From CAG-791 sp963629395 (lineage in GTDB: Bacteria; Bacillota; Clostridia; Lachnospirales; Lachnospiraceae): a stretch of DNA of 53,197 bases. Below, piece by piece: positions 1 to 8,121 of this stretch; position 1 is the stretch's first letter, and every line of letters starts with the position of its first letter. The stretch is taken from contig CAVGIV010000009.1 in assembly GCA_963629395.1 (NCBI GenBank), positions 1 through 53,197 of the forward strand, in the 5' to 3' direction. The position numbers and the translations under genes were made by a program. Under the pieces are notes generated by a model that did no database searches, was not told where the DNA came from, and worked only from the letters and a program-made list of their open reading frames with translations.

Positions 1-16
1 ATTGAAATTGGCAGGC

Positions 17-190
17 GGCCAAGGCGCGAAGCGCCTCTGGCCGGCCACATCGAGGATTTGCGAATGCGAGGAGAAATTCGCGTATGCGATTTCTCCGACG
101 CACGGAGTGATTGTCGGCATTGCCGACAATCACTCCAAGATAGGAGAAAATGCCATCGGGCATTTTCGAGTATCAAATTCGAGATGGGGG
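17..190 (+). repeat. Structured dispersed element, long copy (copy A)
   Basis: A run of nested inverted repeats with no credible gene. Seen in order: a GGCC/GGCC plus GGCGC/GCGCC hairpin (17-42), the block CATCGAGG (48-55), a hairpin at 70-96 (GGAGAAATTCGC against GCGATTTCTCC), a perfect 15-bp stem with a 3-nt loop (104-118 with 122-136), a 9-bp stem with loop ATCG (146-154 with 159-167), and the block TCGAGATGG (179-187). CATC 48-51 can pair with GATG 183-186 and ATTTG 56-60 with CAAAT 174-178, closing the whole element. A shorter relative lies in the rpmJ leader at 19555-19632 on the other strand. It sits just behind the stop of the anti-sigma-like gene and is probably cut by the left window edge. 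It could be a non-autonomous mobile element or a structured RNA; the function is unknown. Confidence 0.7.
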
Positions 191-209
191 CTGAATAGTT
201 GCACTTTTC

Positions 210-560
210 CTACCATACCCCCACCACGATGCTCACCACAGCTGCCGCGGCAAAAACCGCCAGTGTCAGCACCTCATAACCGATGGCCAGCTGCACGAAG
301 CGCTCTCTTCGGTGCAGTCTGCTGCGCTCCAGCTGCACGTAGGCCGAGAGCTCCTTCTCCAGATTAAAGGGCTCCCCGGTTTCCAGCTTAGCCAGCCCTT
401 CTCCTATCAGATACCGAACAGATAGCTCCTCCTGACAGCTCTTGCATTCATCATAATGCTCCAGAAAATCCTCCAGCCCCTGGTTCGAGAGCCTATCCGC
501 CAGAAAATCCGGAATCTGCTGTTCAAATGTCATGTGAATTGTCGGATCTGTTGTCTCCAT
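210..560 (-). CDS. Zinc-finger anti-sigma-factor-like membrane protein
   Basis: A 116-residue protein. Residues 35-42 form an HX3CX2C motif (His35, Cys39, Cys42), the signature of putative zinc-finger (zf-HC2/ZAS-type) anti-sigma proteins, followed by a charged linker and one hydrophobic segment at about 93-115 that would anchor it in the membrane with the finger in the cytoplasm. Anti-sigma partners normally lie next to their sigma factor gene, but none is present here; the gene instead follows metA after 36 bp and probably shares its transcript. The ATG at 560 has AGGTGG 13 nt upstream; an internal ATG at residue 10 is an alternative. The domain call is fairly safe, the role as a true anti-sigma factor is not. 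Confidence 0.65.
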   Translation of the reverse strand: METTDPTIHMTFEQQIPDFLADRLSNQGLEDFLEHYDECKSCQEELSVRYLIGEGLAKLETGEPFNLEKELSAYVQLERSRLHRRERFVQLAIGYEVLTLAVFAAAAVVSIVVGVW

Positions 561-596
561 GTTGCACCCACTACCACCTGAAAAAATCGCCCAATC

Positions 597-1505
597 TTAC
601 ACCCAATCGTATGGTGTAGCCTGGTATACGTAATAATTGATCCAGTTGCTGTAAATGGCCTGACTTGCACTTCTCCACTGGAGGAGCGGGCGCTTTGCGG
701 GATCGTTGTCCGGGAAATAGTTGACCGGAAGCTCCGGCTCAATTCCCTTCGCCAGATCCCGTTCGTACTCGCCCTGCAGCGTGTAACGGTCATATTCGCC
801 ATGACCGAAAATAAAGACCTGCCGCCCATCCATCGTGGTACAAAGGAGTACCCCGGCCTCCTTGGACTCTGCCAGAACCTTGAGCTCCCCACAGGCATGA
901 ATGTCTGCAGCAGGCACCTCCGTATACCGGCTGTGCGGAATCAGGAAAATATCATCCAAGCCCCTTACCAGCGGATCCTTACGGTGCAAAACCTCATGCA
1001 GATAGACCCCGGACAGTTTGCCGGGAAGCATAACCTTTTGCAGTCCATAGTGATAATACAGGCCCGCCTGCGCTCCCCAGCAGATATGAAGTGTTGAGGT
1101 TACATTGGTTTTGCTCCACTCGAATACGCGGCACAGCTCATTCCAGTAATCCACCTCTTCATATTCGAGCTTTTCCACCGGCGCTCCGGTGATAATCAGG
1201 CCGTCAAAGTGCCGGTCCTTCAGATCATCAAAGCTCACATAGAACTGGTGCAGATGCGAATACGAGGTATTTCTGCTCATGTGCGAGCTCATGCGCATAA
1301 AGGTGATGTTCAGCTGGATCGGCGTGTTGCTGAGCATTCGAAGGATATCCAGCTCGGTGTCCTCTTTTTTGGGCATGAGGTTGAGAATACAGATTTCCAG
1401 CGGACGAATATCCTGGTGCGCTGCCCGGTTCTCATCGACAATGAACAGATTCTCTCTTTCCAGCTCTTCCTTTACCGGAAGATCATTTTGAATACGTATC
1501 GGCAT
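597..1505 (-). CDS. metA: Homoserine O-acetyltransferase (MetA family)
   Basis: A full-length 302-residue MetA. It activates homoserine by O-acylation in the first committed step of methionine synthesis in the cytoplasm. The catalytic cysteine is Cys142 in ICWGAQ, with His235 and Glu237 in FGHGEYD completing the triad. Residue 111 is glutamate (APVEKLE); in studied MetA proteins Glu111 goes with acetyl-CoA and Gly111 with succinyl-CoA, so the acetyl donor is inferred despite the common 'succinyltransferase' label. The start at 1505 has AGAAGGGG upstream. It lies 84 bp after ligA with no visible terminator or SAM riboswitch, so it is probably co-transcribed with ligA rather than controlled by a dedicated methionine leader. 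Confidence 0.92.
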   Translation of the reverse strand: MPIRIQNDLPVKEELERENLFIVDENRAAHQDIRPLEICILNLMPKKEDTELDILRMLSNTPIQLNITFMRMSSHMSRNTSYSHLHQFYVSFDDLKDRHFDGLIITGAPVEKLEYEEVDYWNELCRVFEWSKTNVTSTLHICWGAQAGLYYHYGLQKVMLPGKLSGVYLHEVLHRKDPLVRGLDDIFLIPHSRYTEVPAADIHACGELKVLAESKEAGVLLCTTMDGRQVFIFGHGEYDRYTLQGEYERDLAKGIEPELPVNYFPDNDPAKRPLLQWRSASQAIYSNWINYYVYQATPYDWV

Positions 1506-1589
1506 ATCTGCCCCTTCTTTCTCTGCACAATGAACACTTCTTACATCCGGCGGTTCCCTTCTATGGAATCGCTTTTTAGGAAACGCTTT

Positions 1590-3623
1590 TCAGCGCGCCT
1601 CCCCTGCCGAATCAGCGTTTTGCAGCATTTCCATCAGCCCATCCTCTGTAATCACCGGAATTCCCAGCTCTACAGCCTTTGTCAGCTTGGAACCGGCGGC
1701 CTCACCCGCCAGCACATAGCTGGTCTTTTTGGAGACACTGCCGGTAACCTTGCCGCCGGCGGCTCGGATCAGTTCCTCTGCCTCTCGTCTCCCCAGTGTG
1801 GGCAGCGTACCGGTGACAACAAATGTCATGCCAGCCAGCACCTCTGTCGTTTCCGCGGGCTTCTCCATCTTCATATTCACACCGGCTTCACGCAGCTGAT
1901 TCAGAATCGCATGGGTTGCCGGAGCCGCAAAAAAGTCGTGAATACATCCGGCCGTCGTCTCGCCCACATCCGGAATGCTTGTAAGCTCTTCTGCCGAGGC
2001 AGCTGCCAGCGTATCGATGCTGTCATAGTGAGAGAGAATCTCCCTGGCCGCCGCCTTTCCACAGTTCCGAATCCCCAGCCCTGTCAGCAGCAGAACCGGA
2101 GAATTGCTCTTGGAGGCTTCAATGGCTGCCAGCACCTTGTCGGTATTCTTCTCCTTGCCGATCAGTCCCTTTTCGATAAGCTCCGAACGATGGTCCTTTA
2201 GATGATAGATGTCCGCATAGCTGTGAAGATACCCTTCCTTCACCAGTGTATCCACCAGTGTATCGCCCAGACCCATGATATTCATGCAGCCTCTGGAGGC
2301 AAAATACGCAATGGAGTTTACCAGCTGTGCCGGACATCCGGGATTGACGCACCGGATATCCGCCGTATCCTCCTCCCGGACCAGGGGTTCGCCACAGACC
2401 GGACAGACCGTCGGCGCCGCAAAAACCGCCTTTGGCGGTGTAACACAGCCATTTAGCTTCGGAATGATTTCTCCGCTTTTAAAGAGCCGGTATTCGCCTC
2501 CGATCCCGATCTGCATCTGCGTGATATAGTCCTGATTGTGAAGGGTTGCCCTGCTGACACTGGTTCCGCAGAGCTTGGCCGGCTTCCCTGTGGCGCTGTC
2601 GTGGAACTCACCGGTAAAGGTAAGCTTTCCCGTGCGGCCGACATCCACCAGGATCTTGTCCATGGTTACTACCTTCTCCTCCGGCGGATACTTGTAGGCG
2701 ATGTGTCCGCTGGAATACTTACTCCCTGCAGGAAAGTCATTTCGCAGAGATACATCGTCGAGCTTCACCACCGCTCCGTCCAGATCAAAGGGGAGTGTTT
2801 CGCGCATCTGTCCGATCTCTTCGATTGCTGACCATATTTCTTCGGACGTTGTGCATCTTTTGTGATATACCGTCGGAACGCCGGCCTTCTGCAGAATATC
2901 CAGCGCCTTTGTGTGGCTCTCCATCAGATCCGCCGGTCCTCTTTGCACATTGAAGATGAACATCCGCAGTCCGCGCTGCCGGGTAATGGATGCATCCAGC
3001 TGCCGCAGCGTACCGGCTGCAAGATTTCTGGGATTGGCAGCTGGTTTTTTGCCGAGCTCTTCCATCCTGGCATTGTAGCGCTCAAAGGCCTCATGCGTCA
3101 TATACACCTCGCCGCGAAGCTCCAGGCTCTCATACGGGAGGTCGATGATCTGCGGGACATCCGGAATAACGCGGGCGTTCACCGTCACATCTTCACCGAC
3201 AAGACCGTCTCCCCGGGATTCCGCCAGCTGCAGATGGAGCTTTCCATCTGCAGCCTGCTCATAGCGAAGCGACATGGAAAGACCATCCACCTTCACTTCT
3301 ACCGAAAAGGCTGTCCCTGGATAGCGCTCGTGCACCTTTCCCACCCAGGAAAGGACTGCTTCCTTCGTAAATACATCCTCGATGGAGAGCATCGGAACAT
3401 CATGGGTTACCTTTACCCCCGCCTCACGCTTGGCACTTCCGCCGACCTTCTGCGAGGGCGAGTCCGGCGTAATCCAATCCGGATGCTCCTTTTCTGCTCC
3501 CTTGAGGTGCAGCATCAGCTGATCATATTCATAATCACTGATGATCGGATTGTCCTGATTATAATACCGATCCATATGCTCCTCGATGGTGCTTTGGAGC
3601 TCCTTATATTCCGCAAATGTCAT
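1590..3623 (-). CDS. ligA: NAD-dependent DNA ligase
   Basis: A complete 677-residue LigA that seals nicks during replication and repair using NAD+. An N-terminal Ia domain precedes the adenylation domain with nucleophile Lys111 in KVDG. An OB region follows, then a four-cysteine zinc finger (CPVCGEPL and CVNPGCPAQL), helix-hairpin-helix repeats, and a C-terminal BRCT domain (about 600-677). Its ATG overlaps the TGA of the upstream pseudouridine synthase as ATGA, so translation is probably coupled. The start of the chain (MTFAEYKEL) is short but includes the NAD-binding YDQL region. Confidence 0.97.
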   Translation of the reverse strand: MTFAEYKELQSTIEEHMDRYYNQDNPIISDYEYDQLMLHLKGAEKEHPDWITPDSPSQKVGGSAKREAGVKVTHDVPMLSIEDVFTKEAVLSWVGKVHERYPGTAFSVEVKVDGLSMSLRYEQAADGKLHLQLAESRGDGLVGEDVTVNARVIPDVPQIIDLPYESLELRGEVYMTHEAFERYNARMEELGKKPAANPRNLAAGTLRQLDASITRQRGLRMFIFNVQRGPADLMESHTKALDILQKAGVPTVYHKRCTTSEEIWSAIEEIGQMRETLPFDLDGAVVKLDDVSLRNDFPAGSKYSSGHIAYKYPPEEKVVTMDKILVDVGRTGKLTFTGEFHDSATGKPAKLCGTSVSRATLHNQDYITQMQIGIGGEYRLFKSGEIIPKLNGCVTPPKAVFAAPTVCPVCGEPLVREEDTADIRCVNPGCPAQLVNSIAYFASRGCMNIMGLGDTLVDTLVKEGYLHSYADIYHLKDHRSELIEKGLIGKEKNTDKVLAAIEASKSNSPVLLLTGLGIRNCGKAAAREILSHYDSIDTLAAASAEELTSIPDVGETTAGCIHDFFAAPATHAILNQLREAGVNMKMEKPAETTEVLAGMTFVVTGTLPTLGRREAEELIRAAGGKVTGSVSKKTSYVLAGEAAGSKLTKAVELGIPVITEDGLMEMLQNADSAGEAR

Positions 3624-4375
3624 GCCAGACCTGCCATTTCATAGAGCTTTTTCATCTCGTCCTGCGACAGCTCCCGCTGCATGCCGGGCTGTAACCCCTT
3701 TGTCGTTATATTCAGGACACGCACACGCTTCAGCGTTTTCACCTCGTGGCCTCGTGCCTTGCACATACGGCGAATCTGACGATTCAGTCCCTGTGTTAAA
3801 ACAATGCGGAAGGTATAGTCCCCCAGCCTCTCGATGCGGCAGGGTCTTGTCTTCATCTCGAGGTCCTTCAGCCAGATTCCCTTTGACATCTGATGGAGAT
3901 CCTCGTCGCTGATTTTCCCGCGGGTACGTACGATGTATTCCTTCTCGTGCTCGTTGGCCGCGCGCATCATAGCATCGATCAGCTCTCCGTCATTGGTCAT
4001 CAGAAGAAGTCCCTCCGAGTCCCGATCCAGACGTCCTGCATAGGTAAGGTGCATGGGATAACGGAATACATCCTCCAGTGTCACCTGTGCGTGCGGATCG
4101 CTGCGCGTCACCGTTACACCGGCCGGCTTATAATAGGCCACTACCACCTTCCGATTCTGAGACCGGATGATCTGGTCCCTGACCTTTACCTTCTCACTGC
4201 CGGTAATCCGCATGCCAGGCTGTGCCGGTTCGTCATTGACCGTAACCTCGCCCATTTCCATCAGACGATCCGCCTCACGTCGGGAATACAGGCCAGAGGA
4301 GGCGATGAATTTATTCAGACGGATTCCGTCTACATGCGGGCCAGCTGCGCTGCCGCGTTTTCTTTCAGAATGCAT
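3620..4375 (-). CDS. rluF: 23S rRNA pseudouridine synthase, RluF-like
   Basis: A 251-residue protein with an S4 RNA-binding domain at about 18-65 and a RsuA/RluB/E/F-type catalytic domain. The active aspartate is Asp117 in GRLDRDSEG. The segment QGLNRQIRRMC followed by GHEVKTLKRVR is typical of RluF, which modifies U2604 of 23S rRNA, rather than of RluB; the exact target is inferred. The start at 4375 has GGAG 8 nt upstream and overlaps the 3' end of mecA by 46 nt, and its stop overlaps ligA, so mecA, rluF and ligA are tightly packed. Confidence 0.87.
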   Translation of the reverse strand: MHSERKRGSAAGPHVDGIRLNKFIASSGLYSRREADRLMEMGEVTVNDEPAQPGMRITGSEKVKVRDQIIRSQNRKVVVAYYKPAGVTVTRSDPHAQVTLEDVFRYPMHLTYAGRLDRDSEGLLLMTNDGELIDAMMRAANEHEKEYIVRTRGKISDEDLHQMSKGIWLKDLEMKTRPCRIERLGDYTFRIVLTQGLNRQIRRMCKARGHEVKTLKRVRVLNITTKGLQPGMQRELSQDEMKKLYEMAGLA

Positions 4376-5055
4376 TTGTCGTGCTCCATAATATAGGCAG
4401 CTGCCTCTGCAGGTGCGTCAACAAGGCTGCCGAATTCATTCATTGCAAGAAGTGCCTCTTCAAAGGGCTGTATCTCCTCCGGCCGGGCAGTAAGAACCAG
4501 CTGATAGACGCCCTCTTCCTCATTCTTCCAGAGAGAAGACGTGAGATTCCATGTCCCCGGGATTCGGCGGCAGCACTCAATGACATCCGCCATCGACAGG
4601 AACGTATAGCAGTACTTCAGACGCTTTTGTCGGCCCTTAGAGGGTGTCTTTGGAGGCTCCTGCATTTCGCCGTGCTGCGGCTGCACCGATTCTCTCTCCT
4701 GCAGACACTCAGTATCCTTCTGCGGCCCATTCTCCTTCATCGAAGCAAGCAAGGTCTCAATCGCTGATTTGGCCGCTGCCAACGGATCCTCTGCTGTCGC
4801 ATTCTCTGAAGGCTCACCGCTGGAAATTGTCAGTGAGAGGGAACCGTCCATCATGACACCGATCTGCATCGAGGTAAAGGGAGCATCCAGGTGAAAATTC
4901 TCCTGACGGACCCCCTCAATCACCACGCGCCGGAGATACTCCAGAGCCTTCGACTGACGGCTCATGATATCATCCAGAGTAATGCCGCTCCCTGCCAGCT
5001 CCTCCTCCGAGATAATACAGTTGAGAGTTGTTTCATTTATTTTGTTGAATTTCAT
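4330..5055 (-). CDS. mecA: Adaptor protein MecA (ClpC partner)
   Basis: A 240-residue MecA-family adaptor. The N-terminal domain (MKFNKINETTLNCIIS) is the substrate-binding half; a low-complexity charged linker rich in Glu, Gln and Lys follows; the C-terminal domain (about 135-240, KYCYTFLSMADVIECC) is the ClpC-binding half. In Bacillus it feeds ComK and other proteins to ClpCP. The chosen ATG at 5055 has GGAGG directly upstream; an ORF extension to 5100 has no ribosome binding site. An intrinsic terminator ends only about 22 nt before this start, which is unusual and leaves no room for an ordinary promoter between them. Confidence 0.9.
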   Translation of the reverse strand: MKFNKINETTLNCIISEEELAGSGITLDDIMSRQSKALEYLRRVVIEGVRQENFHLDAPFTSMQIGVMMDGSLSLTISSGEPSENATAEDPLAAAKSAIETLLASMKENGPQKDTECLQERESVQPQHGEMQEPPKTPSKGRQKRLKYCYTFLSMADVIECCRRIPGTWNLTSSLWKNEEEGVYQLVLTARPEEIQPFEEALLAMNEFGSLVDAPAEAAAYIMEHDKCILKENAAAQLARM

Positions 5056-5077
5056 AATCTTTCCTCCATGAGAAACG

Positions 5078-5117
5078 AAAAAAAGGCCGGAGGGCAGCAA
5101 AGTGCATGCCCTCCGGC
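5078..5117 (-). terminator. Intrinsic terminator after tsf, abutting mecA
   Basis: An 11-bp perfect stem (GCCGGAGGGCA at 5086-5096 against TGCCCTCCGGC at 5107-5117) with a 10-nt loop, followed on the minus strand by seven T residues (5078-5084). The mecA ribosome binding site begins about 10 nt later, so the hairpin may end rpsB-tsf transcripts while letting a fraction read through into mecA. Confidence 0.87.
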
Positions 5118-5173
5118 TCTCTCGTCACCATGTGAACGAACGGATTACTTCCAAGGTAACTCTTCAGAAGGGC

Positions 5174-6124
5174 TCAGGCCTTACCAACCTGCTCCATAAC
5201 TTCCTTGGCAAAGTTCTCTTCCTTATGCTCCATTCCCTCGCCGGTCTCATAGCGAACGAACTTCTTAATGGTGATGTTCGCGCCGTTCTTCTTGCCGACC
5301 TCAGCAACGTATGCAGCAACGGACTGCTTGCCATCCTCTGCCTTTACATAAACCTGGTCGTTCAGGCAGATTTCCTTAAATTCCTTATTCAGACGGCCAA
5401 CCAGCATCTTCTCAAGAATCTGCTGCGGCTTTCTCTTATTCTCCGGAAGAGCCTCATTCTCAGCGACAGCCTGTGCCAGAAGGATTTCCTTCTCATGCTC
5501 ACGAACGTCTGCCGGGATATCCTCCTCGCTGACATACTTGGGAGAAAGTGCTGCAACCTGCATTGCTACGTTGCGGACAGCTTCCTTGATCTCGTCATTA
5601 ACAACATCGGTCTGTGCCTCAACCAGAACCGCAATGCGGCCTGCGCCATGCACATACGAAGCGACGATGCCATCAGCAGCCTCCACCTTCTCGAAGCGGC
5701 GAATGGAAAGCTTCTCGGAAATAACAGCGATCATGTCTACCAGACTCTCGCTGACAGTCTTGGAAGCATCCTCCGGCCACTTATCAGCCAGGAAGCCCTC
5801 CAGATCAGATGCCTCTGTAGCAAGCGCTGCATTGGCAACCTTCTGAACATACTCCTTAAAGGTAGCATTGCTGGCAACGAAGTCAGTCTCGGAATTCACC
5901 TCAACAACAGCTGCCTTGTTGTCCTCGGTCTGTGCAACATAGCAAAGACCCTCTGCTGCGATACGATTTGCCTTCTTCTCAGCCTTTGCAGCACCAGCCT
6001 TGCGAAGAAGCTCTACAGCCTCCTCTGTGTTGCCGTTGGTCTCTGTCAGTGCCTTCTTGCACTCCATGATGCCGGCACCGGTCATCTCTCTAAGCTCTTT
6101 TACCTGAGCTGCTGTGATTGCCAT
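5174..6124 (-). CDS. tsf: Translation elongation factor Ts
   Basis: A 316-residue EF-Ts, the guanine-nucleotide exchange factor that recycles EF-Tu-GDP. The N-terminal UBA-like module (AAQVKELREMTGAGIMECKK) and the exchange motif NSETDFVASN (about residues 78-87) are intact, with two core domains behind. AGGAGG lies 6 nt before the ATG at 6124. It follows rpsB after about 90 bp, the near-universal rpsB-tsf pair, and ends in a strong terminator. Confidence 0.98.
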   Translation of the reverse strand: MAITAAQVKELREMTGAGIMECKKALTETNGNTEEAVELLRKAGAAKAEKKANRIAAEGLCYVAQTEDNKAAVVEVNSETDFVASNATFKEYVQKVANAALATEASDLEGFLADKWPEDASKTVSESLVDMIAVISEKLSIRRFEKVEAADGIVASYVHGAGRIAVLVEAQTDVVNDEIKEAVRNVAMQVAALSPKYVSEEDIPADVREHEKEILLAQAVAENEALPENKRKPQQILEKMLVGRLNKEFKEICLNDQVYVKAEDGKQSVAAYVAEVGKKNGANITIKKFVRYETGEGMEHKEENFAKEVMEQVGKA

Positions 6125-6216
6125 AATAACCTCCTATGCCGCAGTTGCGGCCAACCAAAGGCTCGCAGGCCGCGAGCCTTTGAATCTGTCTGTCTTGCAA
6201 AAGTGGCTTGTCCGGA

Positions 6217-6993
6217 TTACAGAGTTCCCTCTGCAGCCTGCTCAGCCTCACTTGCTGCGGACTCTGCTGCCAGAGCATCCTGTCCCTGTGCGTCTGCAGC
6301 AACGTTCTCCTCGCCCTGACGAGCCTCGATAACAGCATCTGCCATCTTAGAGCAAAGAAGCTTTACAGCACGGATTGCATCGTCGTTACCAGGGATGATG
6401 TAGTCAAGCTCGTCCGGATCGCAGTTGGTATCAGCAATACCGATCAGAGTAATGCCAAGGCTGTGTGCCTCGTTCACGCAGATCTTTTCCTTCTTAGGAT
6501 CTACAACGAAGATGGCATCCGGAATGTGTGCCATTGTTGTGATACCGCCGATGTTCGCCTGGAGCTTCTCCTGCTCCTTCTTAAGAGCTGCCACTTCCTT
6601 CTTGGGAAGTACATCGAAGGTTCCGTCGTTCTCCATCTCGTTGATCTTGTTGAGACGCTCGATTCTGGTCTGGATGGTCTTGAAGTTGGTAAGCATACCG
6701 CCAAGCCATCTGTGGTTGACATAGTACATGCCGCAGCGCTCAGCCTCTGCCTTTACAGAATCCTGTGCCTGCTTCTTGGTGCCAACGAACAGAATCGTGC
6801 CGCCCTGCTCAGCAATCTCAAATACTGCCTTGTAGGCCTCATCAACCTTTACAACAGACTTCTGAAGGTCGATGATGTGGATGCCGTTGCGCTCGGTGAA
6901 GATGTAGGGAGCCATCTTCGGGTTCCAGCGACGGGTCTGATGACCAAAGTGTACACCTGCCTCAAGCAGTTCCTTCATAGATACTACGCTCAT
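6217..6993 (-). CDS. rpsB: 30S ribosomal protein S2
   Basis: A 258-residue S2 with the classical opening MSVVSMKELLEAGVHFGH, the GTKKQAQ and NHRWLGGMLTNFKT segments, and a lineage-typical acidic, Ala/Glu-rich tail after about residue 225. The start at 6993 is set by GGAGG 7 nt upstream and by the conserved N-terminus; the frame extends to 7032 without support. It is the first gene of the rpsB-tsf operon and has a long leader. Confidence 0.97.
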   Translation of the reverse strand: MSVVSMKELLEAGVHFGHQTRRWNPKMAPYIFTERNGIHIIDLQKSVVKVDEAYKAVFEIAEQGGTILFVGTKKQAQDSVKAEAERCGMYYVNHRWLGGMLTNFKTIQTRIERLNKINEMENDGTFDVLPKKEVAALKKEQEKLQANIGGITTMAHIPDAIFVVDPKKEKICVNEAHSLGITLIGIADTNCDPDELDYIIPGNDDAIRAVKLLCSKMADAVIEARQGEENVAADAQGQDALAAESAASEAEQAAEGTL

Positions 6994-7182
6994 TTTATTA
7001 TCCTCCATAATTGGTTTGTTCGCCGGGAGCAACCGGCCGTCCGCACTTCTTTTCGCAGCAGAGGATTAAAATCCTCCAAGGACCATGCCAGCCTTTCGGC
7101 CACCGGCACCTGCTAGAAGCACGTGTTTAATAGTCCTTCACCGCGCAGCGTTCTCTTATGCGAGCATTCCATACCGCGCAGC
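6994..7182 (-). promoter_or_regulatory. 5' leader of rpsB
   Basis: About 190 nt of untranslated leader from the predicted start of transcription to the rpsB ATG. It holds a GAGGAT/ATCCTC hairpin (7061-7076) that encloses a decoy copy of the GGAGGAT ribosome binding sequence used by rpsB itself, and a 10-bp direct repeat ACCGCGCAGC (7140-7149 and 7173-7182). S2 autoregulates its own mRNA in several bacteria, so an S2-binding leader is plausible, but no known consensus is recognised. The remaining bases to codY (7183-7298) hold the promoter and a CACCT/AGGTG-closed hairpin without a T tract. Confidence 0.45.
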
Positions 7183-7188
7183 CTTGCA

Positions 7189-7217
7189 AGCATATCACAC
7201 CCAGCCGCAGCACGCAA
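7189..7217 (-). promoter_or_regulatory. Promoter of rpsB-tsf
   Basis: On the minus strand a -35 box TTGCGT (7212-7217), a 17-bp spacer and a -10 box TATGCT (7189-7194) preceded by TGA, an extended -10. It lies about 80 bp after the codY stop. Confidence 0.6.
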
Positions 7218-7298
7218 GGCCAAGTTCATCGTCCCTGTTTAGCATCCACCTCGATTTTCCTTCGGGAAACCTCAACGCAGGTGCTGGAGAGATAAAAT

Positions 7299-8093
7299 TC
7301 ATCCGACCCGTGTGCGCATAGCCTCCAGCTCGTGGTACACCGCATCATTAAGCACCTTGATGTACGTTCCCTTCATTCCGGAGGACCGGGACTCAATGAC
7401 GCCGGCAGATTCAAACTTGCGAAGTGCATTGACGATCACCGAGCGCGTAATGCCCGCCTTGTCTGCGATCTTGGAGGCAACCAGAATTCCTTCCTTCTTG
7501 CCGTCCATTTCTTCAAAGATATGCAGGATCGCCTGAATCTCTGTGTAGGAAAGCGTTGAGAATGCTGATTTCACGATTGCCGTTCTGCGATTCTCCTCGG
7601 CAGACTCTTCAGATACTGCACGCAGCATCTCCAGACCGACCACCGTCGTGCCGTATTCACAGATGATGATGTCGTCGATTTCATAAGGGCGTCCCTGATT
7701 GTACATAAAGACCGTCCCCAGGCGCTCTCCGGCAATTTCGATCGGACAGATTATGGCATTGTGCTCGGAATCCTCCGCATTAAATCCGAGGGCACCGAGC
7801 ATGACGTTTTCGTTCGTGGAAAGGATTGCCAGAAGCCGCTCGTTCAGGTCCTTATCAATCACCTCGCCAAGCCCTTCCCGGCCAAGCGTCCCAATGGTGG
7901 AAATATCCTCCCTCTCCGAAACGCCGATGATCTTCCCCTTGTGGGAAAGCACCAGCACATTGCTCTCCATAATCTCACTCATCACCGCACAGATATCATT
8001 GAAGACAACCTTTCCGGTGCTGTTGTTATGAAGAAGCCGTTCGATTTTTCTGGTTTTATCCAGAAGCTGTACGTTATTCATTCCCTTGCTCAT
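7299..8093 (-). CDS. codY: Global GTP/branched-chain amino acid sensor CodY
   Basis: A 264-residue CodY. The N-terminal GAF domain (about 1-155) senses isoleucine/leucine/valine and, in Bacillus, GTP; the C-terminal winged helix carries the family-diagnostic recognition segment ASKIADKAGITRSVIVNAL. It represses stationary-phase and amino-acid supply genes when nutrients are plentiful. The ATG at 8093 has GGGAG upstream; an ORF extension to 8138 overlaps topA and is not supported. It follows topA after 28 bp, so the two are an operon under the topA promoter. Confidence 0.96.
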   Translation of the reverse strand: MSKGMNNVQLLDKTRKIERLLHNNSTGKVVFNDICAVMSEIMESNVLVLSHKGKIIGVSEREDISTIGTLGREGLGEVIDKDLNERLLAILSTNENVMLGALGFNAEDSEHNAIICPIEIAGERLGTVFMYNQGRPYEIDDIIICEYGTTVVGLEMLRAVSEESAEENRRTAIVKSAFSTLSYTEIQAILHIFEEMDGKKEGILVASKIADKAGITRSVIVNALRKFESAGVIESRSSGMKGTYIKVLNDAVYHELEAMRTRVG

Positions 8094-8121
8094 GTTGTCT
8101 CTCCCATCCCTAATGTCCTGC

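Noticed and set aside
2..367. A 121-codon plus-strand frame starting at the left edge
   Set aside because: It runs through the hairpin element and then antisense to the anti-sigma-like gene, has no upstream sequence to judge a start, and shows no domain.
1506..1589. SAM or other methionine riboswitch before metA
   Set aside because: Only 84 bases are available and no conserved core or terminator pair can be found.
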